From Kordiimonadaceae bacterium (GTDB taxonomy: Bacteria > Pseudomonadota > Alphaproteobacteria > Sphingomonadales > Emcibacteraceae), in the NCBI GenBank assembly GCA_018699075.1, contig JABIPV010000373.1, positions 1 to 9,341 on the forward strand: 9,341 bases of DNA, in the 5' to 3' direction. A model generated the notes under the pieces. The model had not been told where the DNA came from and made no database searches. It was given only the letters and a program-made list of their open reading frames with translations. Positions within the stretch are counted from its first letter, which is position 1. Each line of letters starts with the position of its first letter. This document shows, piece after piece, positions 1-5,620 of this stretch. The position numbers and the translations under genes are program-made.

Positions 1-1
1 T

Positions 2-433
2 CATGACTTTGAGACAGGCAACGGTACCTCTAACAGTGAGACAATAAACACTGTGGGTACAGCCACTGTTGTGGCCGACACGGCCGGGACAGACGGTACG
101 GATAGTACCCTGACCATAGGCGCAGCAACCATCAAGTCTCATGCCATTACGGATGGTGTTATTAGCTTTGATGATGCAGATACATTTGCAGGAATACTAG
201 AAATTAGCACTAATAGTGAGGTCGCTGCGGCACTTGACTATATACAAAACCAAGACCTCGGTGATGCAGGTGCGACTGTCACTTTTGGTGTCGGCTCTGA
301 TGCCTTCCTTTTCACTCAAGGTGATGATGCAGGTACAGATAATCTTGATGTATTGGTCAGACTTGAGGGTGCTCATGTGGACAGCCTCATCACAGCGAAT
401 GGCTCAGGTGACTTTGATCTCTATATTGTTTAA
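2..433 (+). CDS. C-terminal end of a large secreted repeat/RTX-like surface protein (5' partial)
   Basis: The frame is open from the left edge and ends at TAA 431-433, so only the last ~143 residues are visible. A GTG at 53 is simply an internal codon. The visible part is rich in Gly, Asp, Thr and Ala and almost free of Lys and Arg. It has Thr/Asp-rich beta-type stretches (TAGTDGTDSTLTIGAATI) and then a segment containing FLFTQGDDAGTDNLDVLVRL. It finishes with DFDLYIV: acidic residues followed by a short hydrophobic tail. Such a tail is typical of proteins exported by type I (ABC) secretion systems and of large RTX/VCBS-like or 'bluetail'-type surface proteins. The family assignment is from composition and the C-terminal pattern only; no clear GGxGxD calcium-binding nonapeptides are in the visible part. 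The role is probably extracellular or surface-layer/adhesin-like. The TIGR03032 gene follows 51 bp downstream on the same strand, so the two may be co-transcribed. Confidence 0.7.
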   Translation, partial: HDFETGNGTSNSETINTVGTATVVADTAGTDGTDSTLTIGAATIKSHAITDGVISFDDADTFAGILEISTNSEVAAALDYIQNQDLGDAGATVTFGVGSDAFLFTQGDDAGTDNLDVLVRLEGAHVDSLITANGSGDFDLYIV

Positions 434-484
434 TATACAGATTATTGATGTTTCGGAGATTGATACAGAAAGTAATTACACTAA

Positions 485-1555
485 ATGACGACAGAAGATA
501 AAGTAAACGTAAGCCCGCCAAAGTTCAATGTCTCTGGTGGGTTTGCAAACTGGCTTAAGGAAGCTAACGGGTCATTGGTCTTTACGGCTCGCCGCTTGGG
601 TAAAGTTTATACCGTTGGTCTAGATGATAAAGATGAGGTTGTGTTCTTTGAACGTAGCTATCCTGACCCTACAGGTTTGAGCGTTAATAACTCAACTTTA
701 TTAATGGCAGACAAGTTCCGTATCTGGCGCTTTGAGAATGCCCTTACACCTAATACGCAACACCCATTTGATGGCTTTGATGCAGTATATGTGCCTGAGA
801 TGATGTACCGGACAGGCAATCAGGATACTCATGAGATTGGCCTTCTGAAGAACGGCATGATTGCCTTTGCCAGTACGAGAATGAACTGCGTTGGTGGATG
901 TGCCGCAACTCATAGTATCGCACCACTATGGAAACCTTCTTTCATAGATAACCTAGTTTATGAAGATCGTTGCCATCTTAATGGTTTGGCTATTGAGGAT
1001 GGAGCCGTCAAATACATAACAGCTCTCTCTCAAACTAACACATTTGAAGGATGGCGTGATGTCAGGGCGGATGGCGGCGTGCTTATTGATGTCAGTAAAG
1101 GTGAGATCATGCTTGATGATCTGTCTATGCCACACTCACCGAGATTATATGACGGCAACTTATGGCTTGTGAACTCCGGCACTGGTGAAATAGGTATAGT
1201 TGATAAGGTAAACAAGATATTTACTGCTAAAGCGCATATCCCTGGCTTTGCCCGTGGGCTTCAGTTCATTGGCGACACTGCCATTACTAGTACTTCCAAG
1301 CTCAGGGAAAGTAAAAGCTTCCAGAATTTACCGCTTGAGGCAAAGCTAAAAGATGCCAACCAAAAAGATCAGTGCGGCTTATTTGTCTTTGATACCCTAA
1401 AGGGTGATATCCTTCATAGCATCACAGTTGAGAATGAAACCATTGAAGAGATTTATGATGTTGCCTTTGTACCGGGTATTAAACGCATGATGATAGGTGG
1501 TCTTCACGATGACCTGTCAGAGCAGATGATTACGATTGCTCCAATACGTAAATAG
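485..1555 (+). CDS. TIGR03032 family protein (beta-propeller-like, function unknown)
   Basis: This 356-residue protein carries the characteristic signatures of the TIGR03032 family. They are LFTARRLGKVY at ~32-42, APLWKPSFI at ~146-154, EDRCHLNGLA at ~160-169, GW at ~189-190, LSMPHSPRLYDGNLWLVNSG at ~213-232, PGFARGL at ~253-259 and a C-terminal EEIYDV. Length and motif order fit a complete member. The repeated 'G-x-hydrophobic-x-D' and NLWLVNSG-type strands suggest a beta-propeller fold. No signal peptide or membrane segment is visible, so it is probably cytoplasmic. The family's biochemical role is not known to me, and I assign none. The ATG at 485 is preceded by a weak GAAAG (469-473, 11 nt upstream) and is the first Met in the frame. 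It lies 51 bp after the stop of the secreted-protein gene on the same strand, which suggests a functional or transcriptional link. The Cys-containing segment at 134-140 (NCVGGCAA) is a noticeable local feature. Confidence 0.85.
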   Translation: MTTEDKVNVSPPKFNVSGGFANWLKEANGSLVFTARRLGKVYTVGLDDKDEVVFFERSYPDPTGLSVNNSTLLMADKFRIWRFENALTPNTQHPFDGFDAVYVPEMMYRTGNQDTHEIGLLKNGMIAFASTRMNCVGGCAATHSIAPLWKPSFIDNLVYEDRCHLNGLAIEDGAVKYITALSQTNTFEGWRDVRADGGVLIDVSKGEIMLDDLSMPHSPRLYDGNLWLVNSGTGEIGIVDKVNKIFTAKAHIPGFARGLQFIGDTAITSTSKLRESKSFQNLPLEAKLKDANQKDQCGLFVFDTLKGDILHSITVENETIEEIYDVAFVPGIKRMMIGGLHDDLSEQMITIAPIRK

Positions 1556-1829
1556 ATGATCAATATTCAAAATTACCTATTATTATTGCAGGGTGTGGCG
1601 GTCCATTTTAAGAGTCGCACAGAGCCGAAATAGTTCTTTGAATCCCAGCTGCCTAATAATCGATAATGACGCTGTACGGACTCCCCTGAGTCAGCAAATG
1701 CGTAGTCCTGATTAAGGTATCGCTCCAATGGAAAAAGCTACACTTCAGCTTAACTTTCAGCTATTTAAATCCTTAAGCGGACACAAGGTTATATATACCT
1801 ATAGCCCTCTGTCCGTTTAGTGGCGATCT
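1556..1829. other. Gene-free stretch between the TIGR03032 gene and the integrase
   Basis: No convincing coding frame is present. It separates two convergent genes. It holds a small hairpin with stem GACTC/GAGTC around a CCCT loop (~1679-1692), two direct copies of TTCAGCT (1744-1750 and 1756-1762), and a stronger inverted repeat at 1774-1819 that is listed separately. I see no classical stem plus U-run terminator for either gene. As the region just beyond the 3' end of an integrase it is a reasonable place to look for an attachment site or integrase/excisionase binding sites, but no copy of the nearby tRNA 3' end was found here. Confidence 0.5.
1774..1819. repeat. Imperfect inverted repeat just beyond the integrase 3' end
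   Basis: TAAGCGGACA (1774-1783) pairs with TGTCCGTTTA (1810-1819): 9 of 10 positions are complementary and the tenth would be a G.U pair in RNA. The spacer is 26 bp and contains AGGT...ACCT around an all-AT core. The repeat ends 10 bp before the integrase stop codon (minus strand). It could act as a transcription stop for the integrase or as a recombination/protein-binding site. There is no U-run after the stem in the integrase direction, so a standard terminator is not well supported. Confidence 0.45.
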
Positions 1830-2810
1830 TCATTGCAGCTTCAATGCAACCTGCTCAGGTTTTAAATGTGTGTAACGTTGCAGCATTCGATAATCACGAT
1901 GACCGCTAATCAGCGCCACCTCAGGAACTGACAACCCCATCTCGAAGAAACGACTGATCGCCTCATGGCGTAGATCGTGGAAGCGTAGGTCGACAATGCC
2001 AGTTCGTTTGATGAGCCTCTGCCATGCGCTTTTGAAGCCCTCAGCGGATCGTGAATAAACAACACCATTGTTGTCATCTAGATTATCTAAAAGGTCAGCT
2101 GCCTTGGAGGTAACGGGTATTGTTCTTGGAAAGCCGTTCTTTGTAATAGGGATATGGAGTGTTCTATCATTCGATTGATAGTTCTCCGTCCTAGTGCCAA
2201 GGATTTCTCCTCTACGCATTCCTGTTTCAACAGCCAATATAATAACATTCATCAGCTCGACCTGATTGTGGTTTAAACAATCTGTTATCAGGATGTCTAT
2301 TTCACCGTCGAGAAGTCTTCTATTACGGCTGTCCATCACCTTCGGCTTCTTTACTTTTATCAGGGGGTTCTCATCGATCGGGTAATGCCATTCGTCAATA
2401 GCAACTTGGAACGCATGTCGGTAGATCGCTAGCTCTCTGCATACTGATGCTGGTTTAACAATCTTGAGCCGTTCATCGCGGTAGTCTGCAAATGTCCTTG
2501 GTGATACTTCTGATAGCTTTAGTATGGCAAACTTGTGTCGGATGAAGGAATTAATGAGATAAGTTTCTATTCTCCTGCTTCGTTTCTTGCTGACTATTGT
2601 GTCTCGGTACTTAACTAACAGATCGGCCAGTGAGGTGGTTCTTAAATTAGTTCTATCTACAGAAGCGCCTCCATTATCTAATTCACGTTCTTTGGTTCGT
2701 GTCCATGTTTCTGCATCTTTCCTGTATGAGAATGACTTGGTGAATGATCGGTGTCCCTTCCTTCTAATCTGTGCCTGCCATTTGTTGTTGTGTTTTCTAA
2801 TATTAGCCAT
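1830..2810 (-). CDS. Site-specific tyrosine recombinase (phage/island-type integrase)
   Basis: This 326-residue protein is a complete tyrosine recombinase that would cut and rejoin DNA at attachment sites. The N-terminus (MANIRKHNNKWQAQIRRKG) is the short arm-type DNA-binding module usual in tRNA-targeting integrases. A SAM-like core-binding domain follows at ~58-145. The catalytic domain contains all expected residues: R199 in ETGMRRGE, K224 in TKNGFPRTIP, H278 and R281 in HDLRHEA, H304 in ISGHRDY, and the nucleophile Y313 in LQRYTH. The ATG is supported by GGAG about 9 nt upstream on the minus strand. The stop is TGA. Its 5' end lies 97 bp from the tRNA-Pro gene, the classic neighbour and target of this enzyme type. 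No excisionase or other mobility gene is visible. A decayed relative of this same gene lies at 5431-5515. The enzyme itself looks intact and potentially active. Confidence 0.93.
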   Translation of the reverse strand: MANIRKHNNKWQAQIRRKGHRSFTKSFSYRKDAETWTRTKERELDNGGASVDRTNLRTTSLADLLVKYRDTIVSKKRSRRIETYLINSFIRHKFAILKLSEVSPRTFADYRDERLKIVKPASVCRELAIYRHAFQVAIDEWHYPIDENPLIKVKKPKVMDSRNRRLLDGEIDILITDCLNHNQVELMNVIILAVETGMRRGEILGTRTENYQSNDRTLHIPITKNGFPRTIPVTSKAADLLDNLDDNNGVVYSRSAEGFKSAWQRLIKRTGIVDLRFHDLRHEAISRFFEMGLSVPEVALISGHRDYRMLQRYTHLKPEQVALKLQ

Positions 2811-2824
2811 TATGTATTCTCCAC

Positions 2825-2843
2825 TGTGGTGATAGTGTGGTGA
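2825..2843. promoter_or_regulatory. Two TGTGGTGA direct repeats upstream of the integrase
   Basis: Identical 8-bp copies, TGTGGTGA at 2825-2832 and at 2836-2843, are offset by 11 bp, about one helical turn, just upstream of the integrase start codon. CCAC (2821-2824) and GTGG (2837-2840) also form a short inverted element. Such phased short repeats are typical of operators or of arm-type integrase/excisionase binding sites. That role is inferred from position and spacing only. They lie between the integrase start and the tRNA. Confidence 0.35.
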
Positions 2844-2907
2844 ACAAGAGAACTTACTGGAATTAATATTAATAATGTTGACCTAAGTGGTTGAACCTAA
2901 AGGGTAA

Positions 2908-2984
<77 letters not shown>

Positions 2985-3419
2985 ATATATTACTTATCTA
3001 ATTCTGTGCCGTGTGATGATGAAAACTTATAATTCCTGCTATACGCACTGTATTATAGCTAAATTATACGCTTCTTTACCAACCATAAAGCCCGGCAGAA
3101 CAATAAAAGCAGTGCTACATATTCCTTACTCCTTTCGGACATGTTTTTGATTGGCAATATGGTTTTCTATTTTGAACACACCATAGCAACCTTTTTATAG
3201 CCTGCTCATGCCCCTCCAATTGATTAAAATATTTATTTTTTTGATGTACGTTAGGTTCTTACAACTAATTATATAAGTTAACCAATTATTAATCAACTTA
3301 TGATTAATATAAGAAGTATTTTAAATAATACTTTAATTTCAAAAGAAGATTGTTTTTATATCAGCACAACCATATGGATTGTGAGGGGCAGCTGTCGTAT
3401 GCAAAAAGGGAAGTTTTTT
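2985..3419. other. AT-rich gene-free stretch downstream of tRNA-Pro
   Basis: No gene is recognised between the tRNA and the supported start of the HD-GYP gene. The stretch is clearly more AT-rich than the tRNA/integrase side. It contains TATGGT/ACCATA (3159-3164 with 3180-3185) and the two overlapping inverted repeats at 3273-3309 listed separately. The HD-GYP reading frame stays open upstream to an ATG at 3300, but those 40 codons lack a ribosome-binding site at their start and do not resemble any domain. No convincing -35/-10 pair could be fixed; TATAAG at 3272-3277 lacks a well-spaced -35. This is where promoter and leader signals of the signalling cluster would lie. Confidence 0.45.
3273..3309. 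repeat. Two overlapping, mutually exclusive inverted repeats
   Basis: ATAAGTT (3273-3279) is a perfect inverted match to AACTTAT (3295-3301). Independently, TATTAATC (3287-3294) is a perfect inverted match to GATTAATA (3302-3309), with AACTTAT as its loop. The two cannot form together as simple hairpins. They lie upstream of the HD-GYP gene and overlap the ATG at 3300, which argues against that ATG as the start. They may be an operator for a dimeric regulator or an AT-rich leader structure. AT-rich DNA produces such repeats by chance more readily, so the confidence is limited. Confidence 0.35.
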
Positions 3420-4016
3420 ATGTTGAAGCTTGTGGCCAACAAACAAAATAGTTTCGAATATAATCATTTAAAAGATAATTTAGTAAAAAAACTTGCTTTA
3501 GCAATGATCGGATTAAATGATCCTTACACCGCATCTCATATCGAAGAAGTTGCTGAGCTGGTCAATAAAGTTGCTAATAAGATGAAACTGGACCGAAAAG
3601 TCATAAAGAATATAACACTTGCTGGCTTTTTACATGATATTGGTAAGCAGGCAATTCCCAATTCGATCCTCTCTAAGCCGGGTGAATTATCAGGTGAAGA
3701 GTTTGCACTCGTAAAAACGCATGTTGATATCGGCGTACAGTTATTAGAATATGCCGAAGTTTCTCCAGATATTATTCGAATAGTGTCTGAACATCATGAA
3801 AGAATTGATGGAAGTGGATACCCGAAAGGATTAAAGGGCGATCAAATATCATTGGAAGGTCAAATAATTGGTATTGCAGATGTAATTTCTGCGGTTACCA
3901 GCAAGAGAACCTATAGGCTTGCGGCTTCGAAAGAGGACGTAAAAAAGATATTGTTCGATCCTGATACAAAAAGATACGATCCAAAACTGGTCGCAGTTGC
4001 AATCGAGTGCATGTGA
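3420..4016 (+). CDS. Stand-alone HD-GYP domain protein, predicted c-di-GMP phosphodiesterase
   Basis: HD-GYP enzymes hydrolyse cyclic di-GMP to GMP or pGpG, using a bi- or trinuclear metal centre in the cytoplasm. All hallmark motifs are present (numbered from the ATG at 3300): H80 in ASHIEEV, H112-D113 in LHDIGK, H141 in KTHVDIG, H165-H166 with D170-G-x-G-Y-P in HHERIDGSGYPKGL, D194 in IADVISA, and SKRTYR at 201-206. The catalytic set therefore looks intact. From ATG 3420 the product is 198 residues, essentially just the domain, without the receiver, PAS or GAF input domains common in this family. I prefer ATG 3420 because AGGGAAG lies at 3407-3413. ATG 3399 with GAGGGG at 3383-3388 is an alternative, and ATG 3300 lacks a ribosome-binding site. 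The 201-aa gene follows after 64 bp on the same strand. The lack of an input domain suggests that activity is set by a partner or by transcription. Confidence 0.88.
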   Translation: MLKLVANKQNSFEYNHLKDNLVKKLALAMIGLNDPYTASHIEEVAELVNKVANKMKLDRKVIKNITLAGFLHDIGKQAIPNSILSKPGELSGEEFALVKTHVDIGVQLLEYAEVSPDIIRIVSEHHERIDGSGYPKGLKGDQISLEGQIIGIADVISAVTSKRTYRLAASKEDVKKILFDPDTKRYDPKLVAVAIECM

Positions 4017-4080
4017 CTTATTAAAGAGTGAGAATAATTACAGAACGATAATCTTGAAATATACTTTAGGGAATTAGCAA

Positions 4081-4686
4081 TTGGAAAAAAATCGATCCGA
4101 TAATTTACAAAGCAAACCCGAAACTCCTTGCAAAGGGATGGCAAATCAAGCGTTTGAAATTGCTAGAAACCTACTCTTGGATGAGTGTGATCATAACAAT
4201 GGTTTTTTAACATCAACTCAAATAAACTTGTTGTTTCAAAAGTTGGGGCAGGCTCCAGGTAATTTAAACGCTATGTATTCTAACAAATTTAATTCTTGTT
4301 CGTCCGCAGTTCAACAGTCGTTTAAGAATAATGTAAAACTTTCGACATCCTTTCAACGCGAATTAAAAGAAATTGTAGGTGATAAGGCTAAATCTTTCGA
4401 AGTCGGTCATTTGCAAACTATTGGTTTAAAAAATATAAAGGATATCTTGGGTGAAAAGTGGGACAAGGTTTCTGAAAGAATAATGGAAATTGCCGATAAA
4501 TGCATTCGGAACCGATTAACCGACAAAGATACATTCGTAAGTGGTAAGAATAGTGATTTTATAATCTGTTTTGCAGAACTAAGAGGGGAAGAAGCGCTTT
4601 TTAAGGCGAAAGCAATAGAGACTGACCTTATACAAGCCGTGTTAGGCGAAGATAAGGCTTCCATATTATTATTTAATTCAACATAA
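4081..4686 (+). CDS. Hypothetical protein, 201 aa, in the HD-GYP cluster
   Basis: I do not recognise this protein with confidence. It starts at TTG 4081, supported by TTAGGGAA at 4067-4073 with good spacing. The ATG at 4138 has AGGG placed too close to it. The product is soluble-looking, with no signal peptide or membrane segment. Residues ~20-100 are probably mostly helical. Residues ~110-150 contain LKNIKDILGEKWDKVSERI. The C-terminal third has SDFIICFAEL (158-167) followed by an amphipathic helix with KAKAIETDLIQAVLGE (~175-190). The order 'x-D-F-hydrophobic strand, then helix' loosely recalls the core of a GGDEF/nucleotide-cyclase fold, but no GGDEF signature is present. That resemblance is speculative. 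It lies 64 bp after the HD-GYP gene on the same strand, so co-transcription and a c-di-GMP-related role are plausible but unproven. Confidence 0.7.
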   Translation: MEKNRSDNLQSKPETPCKGMANQAFEIARNLLLDECDHNNGFLTSTQINLLFQKLGQAPGNLNAMYSNKFNSCSSAVQQSFKNNVKLSTSFQRELKEIVGDKAKSFEVGHLQTIGLKNIKDILGEKWDKVSERIMEIADKCIRNRLTDKDTFVSGKNSDFIICFAELRGEEALFKAKAIETDLIQAVLGEDKASILLFNST

Positions 4687-4762
4687 TTTAAATCAGGATA
4701 AACTTTCTTATAATAATTAGAAATAGCCTGGCCTTTAATAGTTCCAATTCTTTTATCTCTTA

Positions 4763-5425
4763 GGTCGGCTAGCTATTAATGATAGTGGCGTTGGCATTGC
4801 TAAGCATGATTATGAAGACGTATTTCAAATATTCCACAGACTTAATGAAAACCCTTATCTTGCTAATGAAGGCAATGGTATTGGTTTGGCCGTAACCAAG
4901 TTACTTATGGAACATATGTCTGGTCGAGTAGGGTTTGAGAGTGTGAAGGGCAATGGAACCACATTCTGGCTCGAATTTCCGCTCTCAGATAATTCAGACA
5001 TAGTGGTCTGGTCGGATGAATTATCGGTTGGGGTAGATGTTATCGATCGAGACCATCAAGAAATTATTAGACTAATAAACGAGCTTTCACCAAACAATAA
5101 AGATAATGAGACTATCGATAGAGTTATGAAGAAAGTTGTTGATTATACGAAATATCACTTTAACCGAGAAGAGATCATTATGGAGGTTGTTGACTATCCT
5201 GATTTGATTAATCACAAATTAACTCATAAAAAGTTTATACAAGAAATGGATGAGTTGAACCATAAATTGAAAGATAGCAAAACTGGCAAGAACAGAAGGG
5301 TCTTAAGGACTTTCTTATACGAATGGTATTATTCTCATATCACTGAGGTTGATCAAGATATATCTCAGTATGCTAAGGGTAAAGACATAATTATCAATGA
5401 GGCAATACACGGTAAATCGTTATAA
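4763..5425 (+). pseudogene. 5'-truncated histidine kinase ATPase domain fused to bacteriohemerythrin
   Basis: The frame opens after TAG 4739-4741 and has no ATG until 4907. The earliest alternative start is TTG 4886, without a good ribosome-binding site. From ~4769 it reads as the second half of a HATPase_c domain: the G1 box DSGVGI, F..IFHRL, the G2 box GNGIGLAVTKLLMEHMSG, then GNGTTFWLEFP. The N-box, dimerisation/phospho-acceptor region and any sensor domains are missing, so this is a truncated kinase. The C-terminal ~135 residues form a full bacteriohemerythrin domain, a di-iron O2-binding four-helix bundle. All ligands are present (numbered from TTG 4886): H57, H91, E95, H110, H114, H151 and D156, starting at VVWSDELSVGVDVIDRDHQE. 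The hemerythrin part may still be functional if expressed. Kinase-hemerythrin fusions are known as presumed oxygen/redox sensors. It lies downstream of the HD-GYP and 201-aa genes. An integrase remnant begins a few bases after its stop. Confidence 0.8.
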
Positions 5426-5430
5426 AAAAT

Positions 5431-5515
5431 CAACTGTCTCTGTCATATTCAACCCCATTTTAAAGAACTTATTCATTGCCTCATGTCGTGAAAGCATAGG
5501 TCCTCTATACCAGTC
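5431..5515 (-). pseudogene. Decayed C-terminal fragment of a second tyrosine recombinase
   Basis: Reading the minus strand from 5515 gives TGIEDLCFHD, then after a gap EAMNKFFKMGLNMTETV. This matches residues ~270-299 of the intact integrase here (TGIVDLRFHDLRHEAISRFF). At DNA level it aligns with 1921-2006. By hand count about three quarters of positions are identical over ~63 aligned bases, with a 7-bp deletion that removes the catalytic Arg of HxxR and shifts the frame. The rest of the gene is not recognisable. TTACTTAAC at ~5542-5550 loosely recalls part of the intact gene but is too short to trust. The fragment runs up to the end of the hemerythrin gene. It is a relic of another related integrase, not a functional gene. 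Confidence 0.78.
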
Positions 5516-5620
5516 TTTTTTTTGTCATTTATTGCTCACCTTTACTTAACCAGAAAACTTATCTAAGCTTTGGTGATAGTTTAAGATTACACAAGGCTAT
5601 TATAAAATAGGGTGAATGTA

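Noticed and set aside
216..488. Plus-strand 90-aa open frame overlapping the end of the secreted-protein gene
   Set aside because: Shadow of the secreted-protein frame; no ribosome-binding site and no recognisable domain.
701..1215. Several minus-strand open frames inside the TIGR03032 gene
   Set aside because: They lie opposite a well-supported gene with family motifs throughout, so they are chance antisense frames.
1590..1660. TTTGAATCCCAGCTGCC looks like the T-arm and 3' end of a tRNA
   Set aside because: No matching acceptor, D or anticodon stems could be built upstream, and it does not match the tRNA-Pro 3' end.
3300..3419. N-terminal extension of the HD-GYP protein from ATG 3300
   Set aside because: No ribosome-binding site, overlap with inverted repeats, no domain similarity; ATG 3420 or 3399 is better supported.
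5524..5540. TGTCATT near the integrase relic as a possible att copy of the tRNA-Pro 3' end
   Set aside because: Only about 7 bases match TGTCATTCCGACCA; this is within chance in AT-rich DNA.
5600..5608. TATAAAAT just before the MFS gene as a -10 promoter box
   Set aside because: It directly abuts the ribosome-binding site, leaving no normal leader, and has no paired -35.
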